The notes: a model not told the origin generated them from the letters alone. Counted from the first letter of the stretch, positions 49,480 to 57,810 are shown. The stretch is 64,000 bases of DNA from Cardiobacterium hominis (GCF_900637305.1 NZ_LR134365.1:799501-863500); one strand, 5' to 3'. Program-made: numbers and translations.

Positions 49480-49505
49480 AAAAACCCGCATTGCTGCGGG
49501 TTTTC
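49480..49505 (-). terminator. terminator of the histidine-kinase gene
   Basis: AAAACCCGCA, loop GCAA on the minus strand, TGCGGGTTTT then T: a 10-bp perfect stem with T5. It lies a few bases after the kinase stop and directly before the fHbp-like frame. Confidence 0.85.
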
Positions 49506-49511
49506 TTTTTT

Positions 49512-51014
49512 TCAGAACTCGCTTTCGTTCTGCCGCCGCAGGTAGGCGGTTTCGCTCGGCAGGGTGATTTCGATGCGCAGCCCGGGCTTGTTGTCGTGCA
49601 GTTGCAGGCTGCCGTTGTGCAGGGCGACGATGGCGCTCACCAGCGACAGTCCCAGGCCGTTGCCGGGGGTGCTGCGCGCGCTGTCCAGGCGGACGAAGCG
49701 TTTTAGGACGTCGTCGCGTTTGTCTGGCGGGATGCCGTGGCCGTTGTCGCCGACGCTGACGTGGATGTTTTCGCCGCGCTGTTCGGCGGTGAGGGTGATG
49801 TGGCCGCCGCTGGGGGTGTATTTGACGGCGTTGTCCAGCAGATTGGTGATGGCCTGGGCGATAAGTTGGCGGTTGCCCATGATGTCCAGCCCGCGTTCGA
49901 TGTGCGCTTCAAAGCTGTGTTCGCCTTCTTCGGTCATGACGTCGTAGAGTTCGGCGAGATCGTCGCAGATGGCGCTCAGGCTTTCGTGTTTGAAGTCGTC
50001 TTTGGCGCGGCTTTCGACTTGCGCGATGTTTAGCAGGGCGTTGAAGGTTTTCAGCAGGTTTTCGGCGTCTTCGACGGAGTCGGCGATGACTTCGCGCAGG
50101 GCGGCCGCTTCGCTGTTGCGGTCGAGCAGTGCGACTTCCATGCGGTTGCGCATGCGGTTGAGCGGGCTGCGCAGGTCGTGCGCTATGTTGTTGGTGACTT
50201 GCCGCTGGCTGGTGATGAGCGCTTCGATGCGATCGAGCATGTGGTTCAGGTCGTCGGCGAGCTGGCTCATTTCGTCGGCGTCATTGGCGTGGGTGGGGAC
50301 GCGCTCGGAGAAGTCGCCATCCACGATGCGCCGCGCGGTACGGCTGATGCGCGAGATGCTGTGGATGATGGTGTAGCCGATGAGAAAGCTGCCGATGAAG
50401 GAGGCGATGAGGAGCAGGCCGGTGACGTAGATGCTGTTGTCGAGCATCCGCTTGAGCATTTTGCGCTCATTGGTGGTGTCGTAGGCGGTGATGAGGGTGT
50501 AGCGGTTGTCGGCGGTATTGACGATGACGACGCGCATGACGAGGTTGATGCGCATGTCGCTGCCGGGGTCGGTCGCGGGGTTGATGCGGCAGAGGTCGGC
50601 GACGCTGCTGTCCAGGATGATGAGGTCGGCGGCGCTGGTGTCGATGGTTGCGGGTGCGTTGTTGTTGCGATTGGTAAAGGGCAGGCCGTTGCTGCCGCTG
50701 GGCGGGCTTTTGGCGGTGACGCAGAAGGTGATGTTCGGGTCGCCGGGAACGCGCTCGATGATGCCAAGTACCGGGGTGTAAAGGCCGATGCTGGTGCGCT
50801 CTTCAAAGCGGCGACGCAGGCTGGTGGTTTCGGCAAGCAGGCGCGAGTCGATTTGTTCGCGGATTTCTTTTTCGGCGCTGCGGTAGAGGGTGTACATCGA
50901 GATGCCGGTGACGAAGCTCGATGCTAGGGTAAAGAGCAGGGAAAATTTGAAGGCGGTAGTTCTTACCGCCTTCCCCCAGTCGCGCAGCCGCTTAGTTATA
51001 GCCGTTTGGGTCAT
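49512..51014 (-). CDS. sensor histidine kinase of a two-component system
   Basis: A 500-residue inner-membrane kinase. TM1 is about 22-45 (FKFSLLFTLASSFVTGISMY), a periplasmic domain about 46-192 has two cysteines (Cys98, Cys142), and TM2 is about 194-216. A HAMP domain (SRISRTARRIVDGDFSERVP) follows, then the dimerisation helix with phospho-acceptor His279 in NNIAHDLRSPLNRMRNRME. The ATPase domain has N-box NLLDNAVKYTP, G1 DNGHGIP, and GNGLGLSL. The cognate regulator gene overlaps by 23 bp upstream. The divergent DegP-type protease suggests an envelope-stress role. The signal is unknown. Confidence 0.92.
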   Translation of the reverse strand: MTQTAITKRLRDWGKAVRTTAFKFSLLFTLASSFVTGISMYTLYRSAEKEIREQIDSRLLAETTSLRRRFEERTSIGLYTPVLGIIERVPGDPNITFCVTAKSPPSGSNGLPFTNRNNNAPATIDTSAADLIILDSSVADLCRINPATDPGSDMRINLVMRVVIVNTADNRYTLITAYDTTNERKMLKRMLDNSIYVTGLLLIASFIGSFLIGYTIIHSISRISRTARRIVDGDFSERVPTHANDADEMSQLADDLNHMLDRIEALITSQRQVTNNIAHDLRSPLNRMRNRMEVALLDRNSEAAALREVIADSVEDAENLLKTFNALLNIAQVESRAKDDFKHESLSAICDDLAELYDVMTEEGEHSFEAHIERGLDIMGNRQLIAQAITNLLDNAVKYTPSGGHITLTAEQRGENIHVSVGDNGHGIPPDKRDDVLKRFVRLDSARSTPGNGLGLSLVSAIVALHNGSLQLHDNKPGLRIEITLPSETAYLRRQNESEF

Positions 51015-51681
51015 AGAGGCTGTATCCTGCGCCGCGTTCGGTATGAATCAGGGGTGGGTCGAAGTCTTTGTCGATTTTGCTGCGCAGGCGCGAGATGTGG
51101 ACGTCAATGACGTTGGTCTGCGGGTCAAAGTGGTATTCCCACACTTTTTCGAGGAGCATGGTGCGGGTGACGACTTGGCCGGCGTTGCTCATCAGGTATT
51201 CGAGCAGGCGGAATTCGCGCGGTTGCAGGTTGATTTTGCGGCCGCTGCGCGTGACTTTGCGCTTGAGGCGATCGAGTTGCAGGTCGGCGACTTCCAGCAT
51301 CATTTGATCCTGGATTTCGCCGCCGCGACGCCGGGTCAGCGCCTGCACGCGGGCGAGCAGTTCGGAGAAGGCGTAGGGTTTGACGAGGTAGTCGTCGCCG
51401 CCGGCGGCGAGGCCTTCGACGCGGTCATCCACTTCGCCGAGGGCAGAGAGGATGAGGACGGGCGTGCTCATGCCGTCCTTGCGCAGTTTTTCGATGACGG
51501 AGAGGCCGTCCAGTTCGGGTAACATGCGGTCAACGATGAGGATGTCGTACTGGCCGCTTTGTGCCATGGACAGTCCCTCGGTGCCGGTGTGCGCGGCATC
51601 GACGACATAGCCGCTTTCGCTCAGACCTTTGGTGATATAGGCTGCGACGTCTTTGTCGTCTTCGATGATCAGAACGTGCAT
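50992..51681 (-). CDS. OmpR-family response regulator
   Basis: A 229-residue regulator. The receiver domain has acidic pocket Asp8/Asp9, phospho-acceptor Asp51 (ILIVDRMLPELDG), Ser79 and Lys101 (YLVKPYA). The winged-helix output domain has INLQPREFRLLEYLMSNAGQ, VVTRTMLLEKVW, NVIDVHISRLRSKID and the closing GAGYSLYDP. It is transcribed with the kinase gene, overlapping by 23 bases. The 97-bp gap to the divergent protease gene contains an inverted repeat that could be its operator. Confidence 0.94.
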   Translation of the reverse strand: MHVLIIEDDKDVAAYITKGLSESGYVVDAAHTGTEGLSMAQSGQYDILIVDRMLPELDGLSVIEKLRKDGMSTPVLILSALGEVDDRVEGLAAGGDDYLVKPYAFSELLARVQALTRRRGGEIQDQMMLEVADLQLDRLKRKVTRSGRKINLQPREFRLLEYLMSNAGQVVTRTMLLEKVWEYHFDPQTNVIDVHISRLRSKIDKDFDPPLIHTERGAGYSLYDPNGYN

Positions 51682-51713
51682 GAAGTTCTCCTAAGTTTTC
51701 TTTAATCGACCGG

Positions 51714-51744
51714 TTCTGGCGCGTTAAGGTTGCATTCGCCAGAA
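51714..51744. promoter_or_regulatory. inverted repeat in the divergent regulator/protease intergenic region
   Basis: TTCTGGCG, 15 bp, CGCCAGAA: perfect 8-base arms halfway between the two divergent start codons. A dyad here could be a binding site for the response regulator or part of the protease promoter. OmpR-type regulators more often use direct repeats, so this is tentative. Confidence 0.4.
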
Positions 51745-51778
51745 TATGCGCCCTATCTTAAAGCAATCAGAGGTGTTC

Positions 51779-53143
51779 ATGAATAAAACATTGGTTATCT
51801 TAGCTTTGGCACTTGCTGCCCCGATGAGCTTCGCTGACCCCGCGCCGGACTTCACCGCGCTCGTCGCCAAAACCAAAGACGCGGTGGTGAGCATCGAAGT
51901 GGAAAGCCGCGTCAGCGCGCCATCCACCATCAACGGCTTCCCGCCGGAAATCTTTGAAGACTTCTTCGGCTTCCCCGAACCCTTCGGCCAACAATTCGAA
52001 GCGCCGCGCGAACAGCGCATCCTGCAAGGCCAGGGCTCCGGCTTTATCATCGACAGCGACGGCTACATTCTCACCAACGCGCACGTCGTGGAAGGCGCGG
52101 AAAAAGTGCGCGTCCAGCTCAACAACAACAAAGAATACAACGCCGACGTCATCGGCCTCGACAAACGCACCGACGTCGCGCTCGTCAAAATCCAGGGCGA
52201 CCACCTGCCCGTCGCCAAAATCGGCGACTCCGACCAGGTCCAGGTAGGCGACTGGGTACTGGCCATCGGCTCACCCTTCGGCTTTAGCCACACCGCGACC
52301 CAGGGCATCGTCAGCGCCGTCGCGCGCAACCTGCCGAGCGGCGACTACGTCCCCTTCATCCAGACCGACGCCGCCATCAACCCCGGCAACTCCGGCGGCC
52401 CGCTCTTTAACAGCAAAGGCGAAGTCATCGCCATCAACTCGCAAATTTACAGCCGCAGCGGCGCCTTTAACGGCCTCGCCTTCTCCATCCCGATCAACAT
52501 GGCGAAAAACATCGCCGACCAACTGAAAGACAAAGGCGAAGTCGTGCGCGGCTGGCTCGGCGTGCGCATCCAGGGACTCGACCAAACGCTCGCCGAATCC
52601 TTCGGCATGGAAAAACCGCAAGGCGCGCTCGTCGCCTCCGTCGAAGAAAACTCGCCCGCCGCCAAAGCCGGCATCGAAAACGGCGACGTCATCCTCCAGT
52701 ATAACGGCAAAGCGGTGAGCAAATCTGCCGACCTGCCCGCCTACGTCGCCTCCACCCCGATAGGCGAAAAAGTCGAAATCAAACTGCTGCGCGACGGCAA
52801 AGAAGAAACCGTCAAAGCCGAAATCGGCAACCTCAACGACGTCAGTGGCGACGGCAAAGCCAGCGCGAGCATCCGCGGCCTCAGCCTGGGCACCCTCGAA
52901 AACGAAGACCGTGAAGCGCTCGATTACCGTGGCAAAGGCGTGCGCATCAGCGGCGTCAAACCTGGCTCTGCGGCAGAAAAATCCGGACTGCGTGCGGGCG
53001 ACATCATCATCGCCGTCGGCGGCAAGCGCGTCGAAGACCCCAAAACCGCGCAGCGCCTGCTGGAAAAAGCCAACAGCAAACGCCCGGTACCGCTGCTCAT
53101 CTACCGCAACGGGCAGAACCTCTACCTCGCGTTACAGCCGTAA
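51779..53143 (+). CDS. degQ: periplasmic serine endoprotease, DegP/DegQ type (Do family)
   Basis: A 454-residue HtrA protease/chaperone for misfolded envelope proteins. The signal peptide (about 1-20, MSFA before DPAP) exports it. The trypsin-like domain carries the catalytic triad His102 (LTNAHVVEGA), Asp132 (KRTDVALVKI) and Ser205 (NPGNSGGPLFN). Two PDZ domains follow: the first after VVRGWLGVRIQGL (about 250-340), the second after about 375 (KGVRISGVKPGSAAEKSGLR). The total length fits DegQ (455) and the lid loop before Ser is short. ATG at 51779 with AGAGG upstream; the frame is open from 51746. Divergent from the two-component system. Confidence 0.93.
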   Translation: MNKTLVILALALAAPMSFADPAPDFTALVAKTKDAVVSIEVESRVSAPSTINGFPPEIFEDFFGFPEPFGQQFEAPREQRILQGQGSGFIIDSDGYILTNAHVVEGAEKVRVQLNNNKEYNADVIGLDKRTDVALVKIQGDHLPVAKIGDSDQVQVGDWVLAIGSPFGFSHTATQGIVSAVARNLPSGDYVPFIQTDAAINPGNSGGPLFNSKGEVIAINSQIYSRSGAFNGLAFSIPINMAKNIADQLKDKGEVVRGWLGVRIQGLDQTLAESFGMEKPQGALVASVEENSPAAKAGIENGDVILQYNGKAVSKSADLPAYVASTPIGEKVEIKLLRDGKEETVKAEIGNLNDVSGDGKASASIRGLSLGTLENEDREALDYRGKGVRISGVKPGSAAEKSGLRAGDIIIAVGGKRVEDPKTAQRLLEKANSKRPVPLLIYRNGQNLYLALQP

Positions 53144-53204
53144 AACCCGCGTCATTATCGCAAGTTGCGTTAGCGCGAAGCGCGTAACCCAAACCAACCA
53201 AAAC

Positions 53205-53226
53205 AGGGAGCCTCGGCTCCCTTTCT
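53205..53226 (+). terminator. terminator after the Do protease
   Basis: AGGGAGCC, TC, GGCTCCCT then TTCT: an 8-bp perfect stem with a short T-rich tail and a tight two-base loop, 62 bp after the stop. Confidence 0.6.
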
Positions 53227-53247
53227 CACATCCAGACCGTCCCAACC

Positions 53248-53829
53248 ATGCACATCGAAACCCACCCCTTCCCGCCGGTACTGCCGGAACACGCCACCGT
53301 GATGATGAGCGGCAGCTTCCCACCCACCGCCGACAAGCGCAGCATGGCATTCCACTACCCCAACTACCAGAACGACATGTGGCGCGTTTACGGCGCCATC
53401 TTCTACGATGACCCCAAGCACTTTGAAGTCGCGGGCGAAAAACGCTTCGACGCCGCACGCATCCGCGCCTTCCTTGTCGCACGCGGCATCGCCATCTGCC
53501 CCAGCGTGCGCCGCGCCATCCGCGAAAAAGGCAACGCCGCCGACGCGCACCTGCGCATCATCGAAACCCTCGACCTGCCCGCCGTAGTGCGGCAAATGCC
53601 GCAACTGCGCCACATCATCACCACCGGCGGCAAAGCGACCGACGTCCTGCTTGGCTTCACCGGCGATGCCAAAGCCTCACTAAAAACTGGCGAAAACCTC
53701 ACCTTCCGCCTCGACGACCGCGAACTCAGCCTTACCCGCCTGCCTTCCACCTCGCGCGCCTACCCGCTCAAACTCGCACAAAAAATCGCCGCCTACCGCG
53801 CCTTCTTCCAGCGCTGCGGGCTGGTCTGA
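53248..53829 (+). CDS. uracil-DNA glycosylase family protein
   Basis: A 193-residue protein of the UDG superfamily, which removes uracil or mismatched bases. The N-terminal catalytic-type motif reads VMMSGSFPPTADKRSMAFHY then PNYQNDMWRVYGAIF, corresponding to the G-x-x-P-G loop group with Phe/Pro variation. IITTGGKATDVLL lies in the later core and LPSTSRAYPLKLAQKIAAY near the end is in the place of the DNA-intercalating loop (PSTS for HPS). Function by analogy. It may be a mismatch-specific or hypoxanthine enzyme. No strong ribosome-binding site. Single gene between the protease and the membrane operon. Confidence 0.72.
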   Translation: MHIETHPFPPVLPEHATVMMSGSFPPTADKRSMAFHYPNYQNDMWRVYGAIFYDDPKHFEVAGEKRFDAARIRAFLVARGIAICPSVRRAIREKGNAADAHLRIIETLDLPAVVRQMPQLRHIITTGGKATDVLLGFTGDAKASLKTGENLTFRLDDRELSLTRLPSTSRAYPLKLAQKIAAYRAFFQRCGLV

Positions 53830-53855
53830 AAACCACGACAACGGATACGGCGGTT

Positions 53856-54662
53856 TCAGCCAGTTTTCTCGCGGCTGCCATACAGCGCGGCCAGCGCGAG
53901 GGCGAGTCCGGCGAGGTCGTCCACGCCGTAGTGGTAGCGCAGCCAGATGGTGGCGGCAATCGTCCCCGCGGTGACGGGCGCGAGGAGCAGTGCGGTTTTA
54001 CGCTTGCCGTCGCGCCAGAGGAAGGCGGTGATGTAGAGGGTGAGCGCGGTGTGCAGGCTGGGGAAGACGTCCATGCCGGTGACGCCGTCCTTGACGATGG
54101 CGATGACCGCCGGTGCGAGGATGCCGCCCGCGCCTTGGTCGGGCAGGGTGGTGAAGGCAGGGCCGGCGGCGGGCAGGAGCAGGTAGCCTGCAAGCCCCGC
54201 GAGATAGATGCCGATGAGGCCGTTGTAGAAACGGGCGGCAGACGGTTCGCGGCGCCGCCAGGCGTAGTAAGCGACGCCGCCGAGGACGATGGGGAAGAAG
54301 GCGAAGTAGCAGGCGGCAAGCAGGTCGGTGAGTGCAGGGTGCGCTTCGTAATGAAACCAGGCGGGCAGCGGTTTTCCGCCCCAGAGGCGGCTGTCGGCGG
54401 TGGCAAGGAGGGCGTCGGCATGGGAGTGCAGCCAGTGCTGGTTGAGGGGTTTGAGCAGCGGGAAGGCGAGCCAGATGAGGGCGAAAAGCAGCGCGCCGTT
54501 CCAGGCGCTGGCGCGCAGGCGGTAGACCACGCCCCAGAGGATGAGGCAGGCGGCAAGCAGCGCGAGGCTTTGTGGCTGCGGCGCGGCGATGAGGGCGAGC
54601 GCGGCAAGGGCAAGAATGAGCGCAAGCAGGGCGAGGGTGGTGTGGACGAGGGTGCGGTTCAT
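53856..54662 (-). CDS. PAP2-family membrane phosphatase
   Basis: A 268-residue integral membrane protein with about six helices (LVHTTLALLALILALAALAL, SLALLAACLILWGVVY, LLFALIWLAFPLL, LLAACYFAFFPIVLGGVAYY, others). Phosphatase motifs occur as VFPSLHTALTLYIT (PSxH type) and WLRYHYGVDDLAG (RxxxxH...D), as in the inositolphosphotransferase/PAP2 branch. It probably dephosphorylates a lipid phosphate or diphosphate. The start ATG overlaps the stop of the upstream acyltransferase (ATGA), so it belongs to the CPBP-PlsC-PAP2 operon. A longer upstream frame (to 55199) is a shadow of the acyltransferase gene. Confidence 0.82.
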   Translation of the reverse strand: MNRTLVHTTLALLALILALAALALIAAPQPQSLALLAACLILWGVVYRLRASAWNGALLFALIWLAFPLLKPLNQHWLHSHADALLATADSRLWGGKPLPAWFHYEAHPALTDLLAACYFAFFPIVLGGVAYYAWRRREPSAARFYNGLIGIYLAGLAGYLLLPAAGPAFTTLPDQGAGGILAPAVIAIVKDGVTGMDVFPSLHTALTLYITAFLWRDGKRKTALLLAPVTAGTIAATIWLRYHYGVDDLAGLALALAALYGSREKTG

Positions 54663-55837
54663 GGGGTTTCCGGCAAGGGCAGGGGAGCGGGTTCGGGGTA
54701 GGCGCGCCAGGTGAGGACGGCGGCGGCGAGCCACAGGCCGCCCGCGAGTGGTGCGAGGTATAGGGCAGCGAGCCAGAGCGGGATTTGCAGCAGCGCGCCG
54801 GCCATGCCGCCGAGGATGCGGAAGAAACTGGTGTTGTTGCGGCCATCGGCGGCACGCGCGGCGAGGCAGGCGCCGGCGACGATGAGCGGGCAGGTGAGGC
54901 ACAGGGCGAGGGTGGCAAAGCGGTTTACATACACTTGAGCGCTCATGGTGTATGTAAATGTAGCGGTTTGAGGCGTCGCTGGCGCGGGTGGTTTGCTGCC
55001 CCCACCCTGACCCTCCCCCACGGGGGGAGGGGATAGATCGGCGGGAGGCTTGGCAATGGTGGGCGATTCGGCAACTGGTGCGCTCCTTCCCTCTACGGGG
55101 CAGGGCAGGGTGCGGCACCCTATGTTTGCGGGGTGGTTTGCGCGCTGCGCCCGCAGAAACGCCACGCCGTAATCTTCGCCTTGTTGTGCCGCCTGCCATG
55201 CCGCGTGCTGGACTTGATTGAAATGCGCAGCGTCGGCGCAGTTCACGGAGACGGCATCCAGCGCGGCGGCGAGTTCGTCTTGCAGTTCGGCGACGCTTTC
55301 GCCCTGCGGGGTGAACGGCGCGCCCATGTTGAGGCTGACGCGGCTGCGGAAGCCGTCCGGTTTGCTGTAATAGGCGGCGGCGGGCTGGACGACGAAATCA
55401 GCGCCCGCCGCTAGCAGTTTGGCGACGATGACCGCCATGCCGCTGTGGTACGGTAGCGGGCGGTATCCCCAGTCGCTGGTGCCTTCGGGGTAGAGGGCGA
55501 GGCTGCCACCGGCGCGCAGTTGGGCGATGGCAGCGGCGACGGGCGCGGCGACGGCGTCTGCCGGGATACCGTAGCGCGCGCGGTCTTTGCCGCGCACGAC
55601 CGGGATGCCGTCAAACAGCAGGCGCAGCGGCCCGCGCAGCAGTTGCACGGAGATGAGCGAGGGGGTATCGCCGAGGGCTTTTTGGTACACGAAGCCGTCG
55701 ATGGCGCCGTTGCGGTGGCTGAGTAGGTAGAGCGTCGGGCGGTCGCGGCAGGGCGTGCCGAGGATGTCCACGCGGCGGTAGTAGAGGGTGCGCAGCAGGC
55801 CGCCGAGCAGGCAGATGCGGCGCGGTAGTCGCTTCAT
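54659..55837 (-). CDS. PlsC-domain acyltransferase with an unusual C-terminal membrane extension
   Basis: 392 residues. About 1-245 is a 1-acylglycerol-phosphate acyltransferase-like domain: LYLLSHRNGAIDGFVYQKAL (His...Asp catalytic motif with five residues between), LFDGIPVVRGKDRARYG and LALYPEGTSDWGYRPLPYHS. After that comes a Pro/Gly-rich low-complexity stretch encoded by a GC-rich repeat (about 55000-55130). Then VYVNRFATLALCLTCPLIVA and a second pair of hydrophobic segments encode a small membrane domain. A 35-bp palindrome lies at the junction (54924). Start 55837 overlaps the stop of the CPBP gene (ATGA). The C-terminal part may once have been a separate gene starting at MSAQVYVNRF. 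Confidence 0.78.
   Translation of the reverse strand: MKRLPRRICLLGGLLRTLYYRRVDILGTPCRDRPTLYLLSHRNGAIDGFVYQKALGDTPSLISVQLLRGPLRLLFDGIPVVRGKDRARYGIPADAVAAPVAAAIAQLRAGGSLALYPEGTSDWGYRPLPYHSGMAVIVAKLLAAGADFVVQPAAAYYSKPDGFRSRVSLNMGAPFTPQGESVAELQDELAAALDAVSVNCADAAHFNQVQHAAWQAAQQGEDYGVAFLRAQRANHPANIGCRTLPCPVEGRSAPVAESPTIAKPPADLSPPPVGEGQGGGSKPPAPATPQTATFTYTMSAQVYVNRFATLALCLTCPLIVAGACLAARAADGRNNTSFFRILGGMAGALLQIPLWLAALYLAPLAGGLWLAAAVLTWRAYPEPAPLPLPETP
54924..54958. repeat. 35-bp palindrome within the acyltransferase gene
   Basis: TTTACATACAC, TT, GAGCGCTC, ATG, GTGTATGTAAA: outer 11-bp perfect arms around an 8-bp perfect inner palindrome. It sits exactly where the low-complexity linker meets the C-terminal membrane domain. 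Confidence 0.7.
54998..55130. repeat. GC-rich REP-like repeat in the acyltransferase gene
   Basis: It contains CCCTCCCCC-ACG-GGGGGAGGG and, further on, AGGGTGC-GGCACCCT, both near-perfect stems, separated by about 70 bp. It is read in frame as a Pro/Gly-rich linker (LSPPPVGEGQGGG). Such compact GC-rich palindromes are typical of dispersed intergenic repeats, here captured within a gene. Confidence 0.55.
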
Positions 55838-56667
55838 GCGATGCTGCCGCGCTGGAAGAACAGTTTGCGATCGCGCGTGAGGAGGTACGCCGCCAGTATG
55901 AGAAATAGGCCGCTCTGGATGATTTTGCTGGCCGGGTGCGCGGCGAAGATTTCGTTGGAGATGTTGGCGACGGCGTGGAAGAGTACGGCAATCCACACGT
56001 TGCGCCCGGCTTTCGCGTAAACCCAGTTCATGATGAAGACGAACATGAAGACGCTGACGAGGAAGTTCACGCCGTACTGCCAGCCTTCGGCGACGAGGTT
56101 CGCCTGGTAGTAGCCCTTGATGGTGGCGAGTGGCAGATGCCACGCGCCCCAGAACAGCGCAAAGATGATGGAGGTGGTAAAGAGGTTGAAGCGGCGCAGC
56201 AGGGTGTCGGTGCCGTAGGTGTGCCAGGCGAGTTCTTCGACCAGCGCGGCAAAGAGGAGGATGAACCACGGCGAAAACAGCGCGCTGCTGAAGCTGGGCG
56301 AGCCGCTAATCACGAACTGGTCGGCGCTGTAGCCGAAGGCGAGCGAGATGGCCATCGCCACGATGATGGAAAGCGGCGGGAAGATGAGGGTGAAGGCGAC
56401 AATGGGCGCGTTGAGCCCGCGCCGGGTGAAAAGCCGCGCTTTCAGGTCGGCGAGCAGCAGCGAGTCGGCGGCGAATAGCCAGGCGGCGACGGCAATCGGC
56501 GCCAGCAGGCCGGCCATGCCGAGTGTGCCTTGCAGCCAGGCGTAGTCGGCAGCCTGCGGCAGTTGGCTGAGGTAGCCAGCGAGAAACCAGCAAAACCACG
56601 GGATGGTGATTGACCAAAAGTAGAAGAAGACGGGGCGGTTGTAGCGGGCGAGGATGGACGGGTTCAT
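55834..56667 (-). CDS. CPBP-family intramembrane metalloprotease
   Basis: A 277-residue membrane protein with about eight helices. The CPBP/Abi motifs are AALVEELAWHTYGTDTLLRR (Glu-Glu...Arg type), FALFWGAWHLPLATIKGY (W-x-x-WH) and LFHAVANISNEIF (HxxxN), the three blocks that form the Rce1-like active site. Substrate unknown; in other bacteria such proteins process pheromones, bacteriocin immunity factors or membrane proteins. ATG at 56667 has GGAG 8 bases upstream. A MEIL start a few codons earlier is possible. First gene of the operon with PlsC and PAP2. Confidence 0.85.
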   Translation of the reverse strand: MNPSILARYNRPVFFYFWSITIPWFCWFLAGYLSQLPQAADYAWLQGTLGMAGLLAPIAVAAWLFAADSLLLADLKARLFTRRGLNAPIVAFTLIFPPLSIIVAMAISLAFGYSADQFVISGSPSFSSALFSPWFILLFAALVEELAWHTYGTDTLLRRFNLFTTSIIFALFWGAWHLPLATIKGYYQANLVAEGWQYGVNFLVSVFMFVFIMNWVYAKAGRNVWIAVLFHAVANISNEIFAAHPASKIIQSGLFLILAAYLLTRDRKLFFQRGSIA

Positions 56668-56728
56668 CAGGATCTCCATATGTGAAAACGGCGGCATGTT
56701 AGCGCCGCCACAGGCAGGGCGCAAAAGA

Positions 56729-56764
56729 AAAACCGCCGCAGGCGGGGTGTATGCAGCGGTTTTA
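56729..56764 (-). terminator. terminator of the MipA/OmpV gene
   Basis: On the minus strand: AAAACCGCTGCA, loop, TGCGGCGGTTTT then TCTTTT. It is a 12-bp stem with one mismatch, 12 bp beyond the stop of the porin gene. Confidence 0.75.
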
Positions 56765-56775
56765 TGGGGTGGCTA

Positions 56776-57558
56776 TCAGAAGTTGTAGCGCACGGTCGCC
56801 ATACCGGTGGCGGCGGTTTTTTTCTTGACGATCGGGCTGTCGCCTGCCTTGCCGGTGAGGCGGGTCACGCCGACGCTGGCGCCGGTCGTCCAGTTTTCAT
56901 CGAGCTGGTGCTCCCAGCCTGCGCCCGCCGAGTAGCCGTAAATGCCCGCCTTGGCTTTGTGTTCGCGGTAGCCGCTGCGTGCGGATTGTTCGGGCGAGAC
57001 GCCGAAGTAGGTGCGGTTGTAATTGCCGCTGCCGCCAAGCGCGTTGGCATTGAGCATGAGCTGGTCGCTGTCGCCCATCGGCAGGGTTGAGCTGACGCCG
57101 AGGCTGTAATCCACGCCGCGGTGTTTTTGTCCGGCCAAGGGGACGTTCACGTCGCCGCCGACCGCCAGCCACGGGGTGATTTCCTGGCTGACGCTGACGT
57201 TGGCGAGCGCGCTGCCTTTAACTCTGCCCATGCCTTTGAGTTCTTTCGAGCCGGGGCGGTAAATGCTGTTTTTTTCGGTGCGGCCGGGGTCGTAATTGAG
57301 GGAGCCCGATGCGGCAAATCCGGCGTCGTTCTGGTATTGCGCGCCCAGTCCGCGCGCGGAATCGGCGAAGAAAGTGCCGTCGGTGAAGCTAAATTCCGGG
57401 CTGATGGTGGCGTGGTAGTCGTCCGAGCCGAGGTAACGCGGTGCGAGGCCAGCCGACATGCCGACCGAGCTGTGCCATCCTGTATCGCTGTCGTCTTGTG
57501 CCTGTGCGCCGACTGCCAGTGCGAGGAGCAGCAGCGGGAGTGTTTTCATGGGTTTCAT
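56776..57558 (-). CDS. MipA/OmpV-family outer membrane protein
   Basis: A 260-residue outer-membrane barrel. The signal peptide (about 1-20, KTLPLLLLALAVGAQA) is followed by VGMSAGLAPRYLGSDDYHAT then ISPEFSFTDGTFFAD, the recognisable N-terminal part of MipA/OmpV, and alternating hydrophobic strands ending in the C-terminal Phe motif TGMATVRYNF needed for BAM assembly. MipA scaffolds murein enzymes in E. coli, while other members have roles in adhesion or antibiotic response; which applies here is open. AGGAAG lies 7 bases before the ATG. Confidence 0.88.
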   Translation of the reverse strand: MKPMKTLPLLLLALAVGAQAQDDSDTGWHSSVGMSAGLAPRYLGSDDYHATISPEFSFTDGTFFADSARGLGAQYQNDAGFAASGSLNYDPGRTEKNSIYRPGSKELKGMGRVKGSALANVSVSQEITPWLAVGGDVNVPLAGQKHRGVDYSLGVSSTLPMGDSDQLMLNANALGGSGNYNRTYFGVSPEQSARSGYREHKAKAGIYGYSAGAGWEHQLDENWTTGASVGVTRLTGKAGDSPIVKKKTAATGMATVRYNF

Positions 57559-57810
57559 ATCGTTCTTCCTTTTGAAATGACGGCGGTGCCGCCCGTTGCA
57601 ACCGGATGCGGGAGATACCGCGGATCGCCCCGTAGGTGAAGTGGTTGTTTTGCAACAAATCCGCTTTCATCCTGTCGTATCAGAAGCCAAATGTCTTTAT
57701 GAACAAGGGAATTTTGACTACGCGGCGATTATAAATCATCTGTAAGGAAGTTGTATTAAAACTACACGCCGTGTTTCATGTATGCGACAAAAAAGCGACG
57801 TGCCGCCGCT
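57559..57810. other. intergenic region between xerC and the MipA/OmpV gene
   Basis: About 250 bp with no gene. It must contain the promoter of the porin gene on the minus strand. The part near 57700-57770 is AT-rich. No recognised operator was seen. Confidence 0.4.

Noticed and set aside
54711-55414. Forward frames opposite the acyltransferase
   Set aside because: No start sites. The minus-strand operon with ATGA overlaps explains the region.
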